Positions 21,339-30,713 of a stretch of 64,000 nucleotides of DNA are shown piece after piece. Each line of letters begins with the position of its first letter. Position 1 is the first letter of the stretch. The stretch covers positions 1-64,000 of the forward strand of contig KV919116.1 in the NCBI GenBank assembly GCA_002049455.2. The letters are read 5' to 3'. The notes below the pieces were generated by a model, which saw only the letters and a list, made by a program, of their open reading frames with translations, was not told the origin of the DNA and searched no databases. Made by a program: the position numbers and the translations under genes. Source of the stretch: Porphyra umbilicalis (lineage: Eukaryota > Rhodophyta > Bangiophyceae > Bangiales > Bangiaceae).

Positions 21339-23670
21339 CTATTTCTGGGTCTGCGCAGAGGCGACGGACGCGTCCGTGTGCTTCATGAGCGCCGCCGCGT
21401 GCTTGTCCGCTTGTGTGTGGACGCCCGAAAAGCCCGCTTCCAGCCGCCCCTCCATGTACCGCTCGTGCCGGTGTGAGTCCGCCATCGCCTCCGCGGCACT
21501 TGCCTCCACCACTGCCTCCACCACCAGCGCCAGCTGCGGGATCATCTGCTCCACCGCGCTCACGGCGGACTGCGCCACGCCGCTGAGCGTACGCTGGCTC
21601 AGGTTCTCAAAGTCTTTGAAGAGGGGGTCGGCCAGGAGGGGGTGGCGCCGGATGTAGGCGTCGTCAGGGATGCCACCCGTCGCAAACCGGGCGGCCCAAG
21701 ACTGCAAGAAGGCGGAGCGCGCCCAGCGAATAAGGCGAAAGAAGTTGACGAGCGCCTCGTCAACGCATAACTCGTCTGCCGCAAGCCGCTCCTCGTACGC
21801 CTTCTCCTCGCTCTCAAGCCACGGGAAAAGCGTCGCCTGGAGGTCGGGCGGCACGGGGACCTGCAAGCGGGGGCTGGTGGGGCAGGTGGTTGAGAGCGGG
21901 CGCGACGACAAAGCCAAAATGACGTCCCGGTTGGGGATGGCCGCGTCGTACGCGCTTCTGGTCAGCCCGGGGTTCCAGGTCCCCTGCTTCTTGATGTCGT
22001 TTTCGGAGACGCCCGCCTCCTTGCCCTTCTGGGCGGCTGCCCGCCGGCCCAAATGCGTCTTCGCGGCGTTGTTCGAAACACTGCATTGAAGCAGAACATC
22101 CCGCTGATTTTGTTGGATAAAGGCGATTTTGATCTGCTGGAACAGGCAGCCGCGCGCCGACGGCCACAGAGGCACGCGGTACCACGGCCGAGAGCCGCAG
22201 GTCTGGTCGGCCGCCCGGTACAGCGCGGGAGTGACGCCGCCCACACGCAGCTCGTCGTCCGTCGGGTCGAATACAGGGGAAAGCGTCACGGGCGGCCGCG
22301 TCTGGTCCATCCCAGGGGAGTGGAAGGTTGCGACGAGCGCGTCGGCCATGGCACCGCCCGGACACAGCCAGGCGTTGACGCGCCCCAGCGCCCCAATGTT
22401 GTGCACGATATCGTCCGTCGTCTTTAACGCGGTATTGTACGTACACAGGACGTAGATTGGCCCTCCGAGCTCCGAGAGCGTCGCCGTAAAGCGGCCGACC
22501 GCGAGGTCGCTCCAGGTCACCCCCCGCGCCGTCCCCCCGCGGGCTTCCAGGGAAAACGTGAACACGAAAAGACCAGCGAGCACGGACTTGAGCTGGTACT
22601 CGGCGGCCGTCGTCGGCGTCAGCAGCAGGCGCCGCGAGGCCTCCTCCCGCTGCTCCTCGGTCACGGACGGGTCCCGCCGGCCCACTGCCTTTGAGGATCC
22701 TGCCGCGCCATCCTACACCACCTTCTCCCTCTTGCAATGGTTGAAGACCGCGCGGGCGGGGGCGTAGCTGCCCACGGAGTCGTATTCGTCCCGCAACCAT
22801 TGCTCGCGGCACGCGCACTTGGCGTCGCGCCACAGCAGGTTGAACGTGGTGCTCATCTTGGCTAGCGCGTTGACGGCTTTCAGAAGCGCCTGCGGCCCGA
22901 CCTGCGGCCCACGAGTGGCCCGCGACCGACCCGCTGCAACCCCCTCGTCGCGTGCGCTTCTTGCACCGCCGGGCGGCGGCGTAAGCCGCTCGTCCTCACC
23001 AGCACCGCGCGACGCAAAGGACGCTGTCGCCCGCGAGCCCGCCCGCAGCGGGCTGCCCGTCCCGGGGGCGGCTGCTCCGCGCCGTCCATTAAGGTAGGCG
23101 CCGCCGCCCGCAACCCCTTCTCCCACCAGCACCCCTCCTCCGCTCTGCGGCCCCTCCCCCGTCGCATCGATGTCGCTCTCCCCCCCGCACCATCCGCCCT
23201 CCTATTCTTCCCCGTCCTCCGCGCTGCTGGTGCCCCCGCCGCCCGCAGCGTCCTCTTCGCTGTGCCGCCGCTTGCGGGGCAGCACGCGACGCACGCGCTC
23301 GGCCTCCGGAAGGTGACGGCCGCAGTGCGGCTGACGGGCAAAACCACCGCCTTATCGCCGTACTTCTCGGCCGCCCACGCACAGTACGCCATCACGGCGG
23401 TCCGGTAGCAACTCACCCTCGTCTTGCGCCCATGGTGCGCAGCTCTGACCGCGTGCTGCTGCCAGCTGTTGCGCACCGCGCTCGCCACCGTCTCAACCAG
23501 TGAGTGGCCGCCAGTGTCGACCAAGTGTGCCGCCTGCGTCGCGACGGCGCGCACGTTGTCGATCGAGAGGCCGAATGACTTGGCAAAGTTCGCCAGGGCG
23601 ACGATCTTGTCGTACGTGGCGCTGCCCAGGACCCGCTGCTGCTCGGTGCGGCTGTCCCCAGGTCTGGCAG
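21339..23670 (-). pseudogene. Crypton-type tyrosine recombinase, decayed
   Basis: The C-terminal 449 codons (from 22685) carry a tyrosine-recombinase core of Crypton style. They include SLEARGGTARGVTWSDL (candidate first Arg), NNAAKTHLGRRAAA (His 22053-22055, Arg 22044-22046), KKQGTWNPGLTRSAY (Tyr 21948-21950), and a helical tail. The same minus-strand frame is readable upstream to about 23300 (LPEAERVRRVLPRKRRHSEE, PQALLKAVNALAKMSTTF, NLLWRDAKCACREQWLRDEY). It is cut by TAG at 23204-23202 and TAG at 22715-22713. A one-base deletion near 23313 joins a still earlier segment (SATYDKIVALANFAKSFG, RKTRVSCYRTAVMAYCAWAA). The mutation load says the copy is dead unless TAG is read through. Confidence 0.6.
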
Positions 23671-24701
23671 GGGGAACAGGAGGGGGCTCGCCAAGGGGAG
23701 GATCGTCTCGCAGCTCCGTCGAGGGAGCCCAGGTGGATGAGGCGGTCGGCGTTCTCCTCCCGGCCCATAAAGAGGCGTCCGATCAGATTCCGCCGCGTGT
23801 ACGCCACAGCGCCGTCGACCCACTGCTCAAATTTCCGCCGAGCGCTCGCCCGCCACCCCCCCCGCGAGGTCGCCGTGCAGTCGGATGACGGGGCCAGACA
23901 CCAGGTGACCCGGAACCGCACGAGCGCGCGCAGCAGCCGCCACTGGACCAGTCCGGGAGGCGGCGGGGGTTGGTCCTTCCGCCTGAGACAGGGCCCCGCC
24001 GGGGGGACCCGCCGCGGTCGCGGCCCGGGCCCAAAGCGCCAGAAACTCGGTGGTGCTGCGGCTCCCGGGTGCAGTCAACGCACTGGGACCTTGGGGGGTA
24101 GCTCTCCGAGACGCAGCGCGCGCTGGCATTGCCCGCTCAGCAGGAAACAAACGGTGGGTGTGTCTGCCCAGCGCAGGAGCTGGAGCAGCGTGAATCCGGC
24201 GGGGGGGGGGGCGGGCAGGGGGGAAACGCGCCCGGCCACAAATATACCTAGCTCCTTGTCGGCTCCTGATCCCGTGGCGGTGGCGCCCAGTGGGCCCGTC
24301 GGGGGTACCCCGCTGCCTCCGCTCGGCGCGCTAGCATCCACAAGCCGCCCACTACCACTGTCGCCACCACCACCGCCGTGTCCGATCCCGCGCGGCCGCT
24401 GCCTAACCGCGTCGTCTTTCCCTCCCCCGCCGCCGACTGTGCTAGCAGCCATCCCGACGCTGCCGCGCCGGCCGCCGCGTGCAGCCCTACAGTCGTGGCC
24501 ACGGCGTGCCGCCCCCCCACCCCTACTTGCCCCCTCCCTTTCTCGTCGGACGGGAGCCACGTGTCGCAACCACCTCACGTCATCGAGGTGCACCACAGCT
24601 CCGTGCCAGCGGAGCGCCGCCGGCAAAGATGTCAAGGGGGGGAGAAGGGCGCGTCCGCGTCCGTCGGTCCACGCACCCAGCCGATAAAAAAGAAAATCCA
24701 T
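23493..24701 (-). pseudogene. Unrecognised open frame upstream of the recombinase
   Basis: The minus-strand frame from ATG 24701 (MDFLFYRLGAWTDG) runs to 23493 with a single TGA at 24075-24073. Readable parts include GFTLLQLLRWADTPTVCFLL, ALVRFRVTWCLAPSS and KFEQWVDGAVAYTRRNLIGR. It precedes the recombinase in the same orientation and may be the N-terminal part or a companion ORF of the same dead element. No family is recognised. Confidence 0.25.
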
Positions 24702-24779
24702 CAGTGCCAGAGCGTATGTACGGGGGCGGCTCTTGCGTGCGCAGGCCGACGCGCCCGACCCCCGAATACCCCGCCACAC

Positions 24780-26059
24780 ACTGTGCGGTCACGGGGCCCC
24801 CTTTGCGTGGCATTCTGCCCCCGCACGAAAGACACACGTGCTTCGTCCCCGTCGCCCCTACAGCTCTCCGCCCAGCCGCCCGGCACTTCGGCGACACGCC
24901 CGCCGGTCATGCACTCCCCCGCGGCGCTCCCGTCATGACCCGCACCAGGTACGGGCCACCGCCGCTCTGCCCTCATCCACCACTGTTCCATGCTGCCGCG
25001 CAGACCCCACTGGCCAGCTGGCGTCTTGCAATCACAGTGTTGCGCTCACGCGCTAGGACTGTGACAGCGCTCTGAGAGGGGGCGCATAGCCGACGGGACA
25101 GCACGGGGCTGCCGTCGCCGCAACCCACCGCCACGTGCCCGCACAAGAGAAGGCCGGGGGTAACCAATTTGAGACGTTCGTAGGGCGGTGCGAGGCAGTG
25201 GGGGGGGGGGGGGGTGGGGGGGGCGGTGGCAAGCAGCGGGAGCCCAGAAAAGGACGAGGGCGCGCTCGGGGGCCGGACGGGCGACGCGCTGGCTGGCGTG
25301 GCGCCGGCGCGCAGAGCCCACTGGGGTGTCGCCCCGCTGCCCCGCAGGCCGCGATGGTGATGATCCGCGGACCGGCGCGCCCTCGCCCGACGCACACCCC
25401 ACGCCGGCCCGCCGTTCCCCGACCAGTGGCTGTGACCCGAACCAGACGAGCGCCCCGACTCTCCGTCGATGCGGCCGTCGCTCCCGCGGCTGGGCGAAAA
25501 GGGGGGCTTCCCAACCGTCCGACGAGCGCTCCGACGCGGCGCGCGCTGGTTTATTTCCACAGGCGCGCAAAATTTTGGCGCCACACGGGCACCGGCAAGG
25601 GGGCGCAACTGCACTAGCGTCCGTGGAGAAGAAAACACTGGGGTGGGTCACGCCACCGTCGGGGGGGGGGGGGGGGGGGGGGCGAGAAGCTGAGCGGGGA
25701 GGTGCACCGAGTGCGTGCCGGGGGGTGGCTGTGGGGCTTGCTCCCCCTCAGTTGTCGACCACCACGGGGGCATGTGGGGAAGAAAACCGCCCGAGAGGGG
25801 ACACGGGCAGGCCGGGGGACTCCGTGTGCGGCCGTCAGCGATTCCAAAAACCAATTGAATTCTCACCTCTCCCACCAGCCCCTGGGAGATGCGCTCCGAC
25901 GCGCGCGTCGGATCGGACGCGGCTCTGACAGAGGCCCCCCCACGTCCGATGCTGTCGGTACATCTCCTGAGAAGTGACATGTCTAGTCCCGAGGCGCTGT
26001 CACGTGGGACTCAGGCCCGAACAAGCAGCAGGGTAATCTCAGAAGATCTTTTTACGAGG
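24780..26059. other. GC-rich spacer, no gene seen
   Basis: Long G runs (25200-25225, 25660-25682) and overlapping frames in both directions are present, with no motif I can support. Confidence 0.4.
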
Positions 26060-26103
26060 CAGCGGCAAGCACCCCAAACTGCGAGGGCTGACGCAGTACA
26101 GTC
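26060..26103 (+). repeat. Dispersed repeat R, left part (interrupted)
   Basis: AGCACCCCAAACTGCGAGGG and on to GTACAGTC matches the uninterrupted copy at 46956-47058. Its continuation is at 29066. The last eight bases, GTACAGTC (26096-26103), are repeated at 29066-29073 and form the target duplication of the inserted element. Confidence 0.85.
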
Positions 26104-26126
26104 AAGTGTCCATTCTACTGCTTCCG

Positions 26127-26184
26127 AGGCTCAAATGAGCCTCAGATGAGGCTCAAATGAGCCTCAGATGAGGCTCAAATGAGA
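26127..26184. repeat. 22-bp tandem repeat with palindromic core
   Basis: AGGCTCAAATGAGCCTCAGATG is repeated 2.6 times. Each unit contains the near-palindrome AGGCTCA-AA-TGAGCCT. Single related units recur at about 26359-26397. Confidence 0.9.
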
Positions 26185-26405
26185 CTCCCTCTCATATGGC
26201 CTGGAAACGCGGCCTTTTTGGGGTGTCTGGGGCACCCCCTCCGAGTTTTCATCGTACACAGCCGCCAAGTTGGCCCATAGGTAAGTGGACTGCGCTGAGT
26301 CCAGATCTTTTCTCAGAAAGAGCAGCCGAGGCCGGAGCCTAGTCACAGAGAGGCATCAAAAATAGGCTCAAATGAGCCTGAGAGGCTCAAATGAGGCGGT
26401 CAGTA

Positions 26406-26826
26406 CAGTGCATTCTCGTTATAACGTCCACCCTGATTCACATAAATCTGCCAGATTGAAGTTTAAAGTCGCTTGTATCCGATTCGCTCAAGAGATTTGA
26501 AGCCTTCGAACTATGCTGCGGCGGCTCGGCTTTCGAGGCTTCCTTTCAGTCTTGTCGCGTGCGATTGGACCGTGAAGGGCGTTGTCACGATCATAATTAA
26601 TTATCTGGCAGCGTCCCCCACTGCCCCAGCGCCTTTTTTCGGTCAGAATCCTGAGACCGTTACCTGTCGGCTCACTCCGTCCTCACATTGTCTGATATGG
26701 AGCCGAACTGTCCCACACCACCAGGCCCCGCACCACCAAATTTGGAACTGACAGAGGCTGTCCGCTCCAGAAGCCATGGCTTTTGAACAGCATCTGGCGC
26801 CTCAATTCTATAACGAGAATGCACTG
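26406..26826. mobile_element. pogo/Tc1-mariner-like MITE
   Basis: This 421-bp segment has perfect 18-bp terminal inverted repeats, CAGTGCATTCTCGTTATA, flanked by TA on both sides (26404-26405, 26827-26828). CAGT...CTCGTTATA ends with TA duplications are typical of pogo-type elements. There is no coding frame. It inserted into the right terminal repeat of element X. Confidence 0.8.
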
Positions 26827-27571
26827 TAGAATGGACACTAGGGTTGCACACGACGCCCCTATTTGGGGGGCGCCAGGGGCGCGCGACGGATAAGACGCCT
26901 TACTGACGCCCCATTAGGCAGCCAAAACGCCCTTACGACGCTCCAGGTAGCACCCTCTGTATTCATCATATGAGTCAAGTGGCACCCATACTGTGCACTC
27001 ATATGTCATTTTCTGTTTCAAGACTGGGTGCCTGTCCCCAACCAAGGTGCACAGCCGCCACCTGCTGAATCTTGTAGACGCCCTGAAGTCTTTCTCTTCG
27101 CGACGCCTTCCTGACGCCCTTTTGAGTTGGGGCGTCAGGGGCGCACGACGCCCAAATGACGCCCTGGTGACGCCCTTCACGACGCCCTTAACGACGCCGC
27201 TTGCGCAGTGCACCTCGTTGCTGGATCCACCACGAGCCCGTTTTTCCCTCGCATTCCTCGTAAACGCTCGTTGAAAATGGGTGTTTCCTCGCACGCTAAG
27301 AGTGTTTGCTCGTATCCCGTCCAAAAAACTCGTTCAGCCGTGTTGGCGACATGATTAGGACGTCATTACGAGCGTTATGAAGTCCGTTCAAATGCTTCCA
27401 AGTGCGACTTGATGCGCTAAGCGGGTGCCTTGTTCAATACGACAGCAGAGCCGATTACGACAAGAAATACGCAAAAGGACACCCTGCTCCCCCAACCCGT
27501 CGCACCAATGCTTCTGTCTGTTCTCGTGGAAGCAGCTACTGCGAGAGCTGGCGGTTACCGTGCGCGGCGGG

Positions 27572-27770
27572 CTGACGGCGGGGGCAGCCCCGCGGTGTTT
27601 GTCGAAAGGATACAGCAAGGGGGCCCTACGGTGGTGGCGGCGGGCAGGGAGACGGCGGGGTCAGCCCCGTGGTGGTGCTAGTAGGCCGTACACGGCTGGG
27701 GGAGCACGGAGGTGGTGGCGGTGGGCAGGGTGACGGCGGGGGCAACTCCGCGGTGGTGCTGGGCAGGGTT
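27572..27770. repeat. About 80-bp tandem repeat, three units
   Basis: GACGGCGGGG(G/T)CAGCCCCG followed by GGTGGTGGCGG(C/T)GGGCAGG recurs with a spacing near 80 bp (starts near 27572, 27652 and 27733). It lies within element Y. Confidence 0.7.
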
Positions 27771-28247
27771 TCGACGGTAGTTAGGTAGGGCCCTTGGGCG
27801 TTGAGGTGACGAGTCCCACCCGCGTATCTCGCCGCTTTCCGACGACGCCAAGTGGGGCGGACTGTCACGGCGACGTTGGCGGTGGTAGCAGAGGGCGAAG
27901 GGGGGGGTGGAGCATACGAGGGGGGCGAAGGGCGGGGGACAAGCGTCAAGGGCGGAAGCGGGGCGGCGGCGGGGGTACTGTGGCCGCGTGGGAGGTGGCC
28001 AGTGTCGAGGGCGGCCGCGGAGGAGGCGGCGATGCGGCGGGCAGGCGCAGCAGCGGGCAACCAGCGCTAAGTCGACGGATCCGCTGAGTGATGCGGATCG
28101 TGTCGCATCACCCCGGGATGGGGCGCGTCCGTGAGCCGCTTTTTCCGCACGAGATGCACAGTTCTTTGGCACTCCTCGAAGAACTTGGTGAAATGGGCAA
28201 TCGCAATACCGCAACCATTCTCCATCGCTGTTCACTGAAGGTCAGAT

Positions 28248-28588
28248 TGTGGCGCTTTATTTTAGAATTCTCATCTTATGAGGCTTGACGAGTTTGCAAG
28301 ATGAGACAATCACCTTATGCTCTTTGACGTGCTCTTTCTGATGGTGCTCCCTGCGATCTTCATGCTTCTCTCCTTGTCACGTAGCGCTTGTATCTGTCCA
28401 AGAACAAATGTCAGGTACGTTCGACCTGGACGGAGAGCCTTGCACGAAATCGCTCTCTCAGGGGCAGTCCGCATGGATTGGTAGGCTACTTCTGAACCAA
28501 GCGGCCCTGGAGACCTCGACCTTTGAATGCCTCTAGCTCCGTTCGGCACTGCACAAAAAAACTGAGATTTGTAAAGTAAAGCGCCACA
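28248..28588. mobile_element. 341-bp MITE with 3-bp duplication
   Basis: Terminal inverted repeats are TGTGGCGCTTTA(T/C)TTTA, flanked by GAT on both sides (28245-28247, 28589-28591). A 3-bp duplication fits the PIF/Harbinger group, although GAT is not the usual TWA target. The right half (28411-28588) has an inverted relative at 62216-62391. Non-coding; nested in Y. Confidence 0.7.
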
Positions 28589-29065
28589 GATGTCGATCAG
28601 GTGGATGGCAATAACTATCGTTAACTCGCACGCACGAAGAAGCTAAGTTCAAAAACCGGCACTTGCGCAGCACCTCGATGCCCCGTACGCGACTTGATAC
28701 GCACGCCTCGAGAACGGTCTCCTAATGCAGCGTGCAGAATTCTCGTAACCAACTCGTTGGGAAGGAGGGAGAGCTCGTACGCACTTGTTGAGCATATGCA
28801 TACGTTGGCATCCGGGCATTCACACCATGGTGCTCTACACCACAGGAGGCATTCTCAGAGACGCTTCTGATGCTTCCAAAAAGTCGGTGCAAAATGCCCG
28901 GATGTGAATGCATACATGATTTAACGAGTTTTTGACAAGAAAAATGCTCCACAGAGGTCATTACGAGGGGTCGTGCAAGAATCGTGCGAGCAATTCGAGT
29001 GAAAAACGAGCTCGTGGTGGATCCAGCAACGAGGTTCACTGCGCTGGGCGTTCTGAGCAACCCTA

Positions 29066-29140
29066 GTACAGTCACATGGACACGATTGTCACAAGCTCCT
29101 AAATACAGAACCAAGTACGTGGTGGCCCCCCCCAACCTGC
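29066..29140 (+). repeat. Dispersed repeat R, right part
   Basis: It continues R after the Y insertion (GTACAGTCACATGGACAC through TCCTAAATACAGAACCAAGT) and matches 46996-47060 with few differences. Confidence 0.85.
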
Positions 29141-29201
29141 GAGCCCGCTGACCCCCCCACCCCAGAAGCACCGAAATCAGCCTCGCCCCCTTCCACGTGG
29201 T

Positions 29202-29266
29202 GCACCACTCTCACAAATCGGCCTCTGCGACCCCGTGAAGGCCGATTTGTAAGAGTGGTGCGACAG
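29202..29266. repeat. Imperfect hairpin, about 22-bp arms
   Basis: CACCACTCTCACAAATCGGC and GCCGATTTGTAAGAGTGGTG are inverted copies with one mismatch, about 20 bp apart. Confidence 0.8.
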
Positions 29267-29520
29267 TTGGCGTGCGAGGTTTTTGCGAGAACGGCTGTAC
29301 CTCGTTGGCAACGACGCCCCGCGCGGCCGCGATTCCATGTGCTGATATGCCGTGAGTCGGCTCACGAACTGTACTGTAACCCACAAGAGCCACCACAAAA
29401 CCATGTCAATGTGTGTGGCTTTTGGCGTCCTGCGGGAGCCCCACACGTCGGTCAGGCCTTTCCACATGGTAAAAAGTCGTTTGTGTCCCACCCCCGGTTA
29501 GTCACCACTGCGTGGCCGCC

Positions 29521-29657
29521 TGACCCTGGTGTGTTTCCCTGAACACGTGTACCAACCAACTGATCGCGTGGGTTTTCTTAGTGTTCTCGCCTGACCCTGG
29601 TCTGTTTCCCTGGACACGTGTACTAACCAACTGATCGCGTGGGTTTTCTTAGTGTTC
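29521..29657. repeat. 71-bp tandem duplication
   Basis: Two units start TGACCCTGGT(G/C)TGTTTCCCT and include CCAACTGATCGCGTGGGTTT, offset 71 bp, with few substitutions. Confidence 0.9.
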
Positions 29658-29749
29658 CTTCTAGGACAACTGACAGCCTGGCGACGAGCTGGAACTGCGG
29701 GCCACGGTATCGAGCGCATGGGGAGCGTGCATCATGCACGCTCGTGACG

Positions 29750-30064
29750 ATGGCCAGCTGGTCAGAGCTCTCTTGCTTCAGTGAAGCGTCTTACGTATCA
29801 CGGAGTGCGGCACACGTAGAGTTGCACGGCGACACGTTGGAGCTGAGTATCTCGCTCACGGCGCCATACGTATGCTCCGCTCTGATGGATGACGAACTGT
29901 ACAACTCACAGTGGACTTCCACTGGGACGCCTGCGAGAGCTGCGTGGCCGAATATCTCGCTCACGGCGCCATACGTATGCACCGTTTTGATGGAGGACGA
30001 ACCGTACAACTCTCAGTGGACTTCCACTTGGACGCCTGCGAGAGCTGCGTGGCGCGACCTGTAG
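29750..30064 (+). CDS. Hypothetical 104-aa protein with a duplicated 35-residue unit
   Basis: ATG 29750 (MASWSELSCFSEASYVSRSA) opens a 104-codon frame ending at 30064. Its C-terminal two thirds is a 35-residue unit repeated twice (ISLTAPYVC...LYNSQWTST, TPARAAW). The 105-bp duplication has about eight substitutions and no indel, so the frame survived. No family is recognised and codon evidence is weak. The frame may simply be a by-product of an in-frame duplication. Confidence 0.28.
   Translation: MASWSELSCFSEASYVSRSAAHVELHGDTLELSISLTAPYVCSALMDDELYNSQWTSTGTPARAAWPNISLTAPYVCTVLMEDEPYNSQWTSTWTPARAAWRDL
29848..30057. repeat. 105-bp tandem duplication
   Basis: The units 29848-29952 and 29953-30057 share TATCTCGCTCACGGCGCCAT at the start and GACGCCTGCGAGAGCTGCGT near the end. 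Confidence 0.95.
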
Positions 30065-30188
30065 CATGTCGCCGAGAGCGATAGACGGGCACAATTGGGC
30101 ATGCTGTCAAGGCCCATGCGGGGGATGGCACGAAGCCGGCGTCGCTATGTGTGTACGCACAGAGGACCCAAGCAACATCTCAACTACC

Positions 30189-30196
30189 ATATAAGG
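30189..30196 (+). promoter_or_regulatory. TATA box of the small secreted protein gene
   Basis: ATATAAGG lies about 230 bp upstream of the ATG at 30420, in a GC-rich setting where TATA words are rare. Confidence 0.45.
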
Positions 30197-30419
30197 CGGC
30201 AGGAGACGTCACGTACATCTTTCGCACCGGGACATTCGCCACACCGCGCCATTACCCCTCCTAGAACCCCAACGCTTCAGCCTAAGACCACTGACCCCGA
30301 GCCGCCCAACTCCGCTCGCTTGCAAGCACCTGCTCTTCCAAGGTGCCCGCTGTCGGCCCCCCCAAGTGTCGTGTCGGCGCAACGCGGACGCACGCATCCT
30401 CCCCAACCGCCTTCTCAAG

Positions 30420-30665
30420 ATGGCCATCCTCCGCGTCACCGTGCTCGTCGCACTTGTGCTGAGCGTGGTGCACTGGGTCACACCCCAGGGATGCAGCGCT
30501 TCACCTGCCGGCGAATTGTGCGTGATCAACGCGTATGAGTGCAGAATTTTCCGCCTCCGATGCCGCGAGTGCGCCAACCTCTGCCGCCAACTCGCAAAGG
30601 AGAGCCATTGGGAGAAGCGCCAGGAGGCCCTCCGACTCATGAAGAACTGCCGTGCAAGCATTTAG
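30420..30665 (+). CDS. Small secreted cysteine-rich protein
   Basis: This 81-aa product starts at ATG 30420 with a signal-peptide-like leader (MAILRVTVLVALVLSVVHWV). A compact charged domain follows, with six cysteines in the likely mature part (ELC, YEC, LRC, REC, NLC, KNC) and a seventh near the cleavage site. It ends KNCRASI. Spacing is irregular (C-x6-C-x6-C-x1-C-x3-C within the core) and matches no family I can name. A TATA box is upstream. The last codons and the 3' flank are duplicated in inverted orientation at 12904-12986. A secreted or wall protein, or a defence-type peptide, is plausible; function is not shown. Confidence 0.5.
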   Translation: MAILRVTVLVALVLSVVHWVTPQGCSASPAGELCVINAYECRIFRLRCRECANLCRQLAKESHWEKRQEALRLMKNCRASI

Positions 30666-30713
30666 TGATTGGCCGCGATGGCGAGTGAACGAGGTCGACT
30701 GCGCTCTTTAGCT

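Larger units (their letters stand above)
26106..26838. mobile_element. Small inverted-repeat element (X) nested in the left end of Y
   Basis: It has 12-13-bp terminal inverted repeats, GTGTCCATTCTAC (26106-26118) and (G)TAGAATGGACAC (26826-26838). It sits inside the TAGGGTTGC terminus of Y, with TA on the right and AA (probably a mutated TA) on the left. The core is about 310 bp when the nested pogo-like element is removed. It contains the 22-bp AGGCTCAAATGAGCCTCAGATG repeats. Confidence 0.6.
26104..29065. mobile_element. hAT-like non-autonomous DNA transposon (Y), host of nested insertions
   Basis: Y interrupts repeat R between two copies of GTACAGTC (8-bp duplication). Its ends are TAGGGTTGCACACGACGCCC (left, displaced to 26839 by a later insertion) and the reverse complement TAGGGTTGCTCAGAACGCCC (right, 29046-29065), which match in about 16 of 20 positions. 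Inward from both ends a second inverted block matches (27205-27252 against 28998-29046, including GTGGTGGATCCAGCAACGAG). TAGGG-type ends with an 8-bp duplication are hAT hallmarks. No transposase frame is present. Between the end and the inner block on the left there is an array of GACGCC words. Confidence 0.7.
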
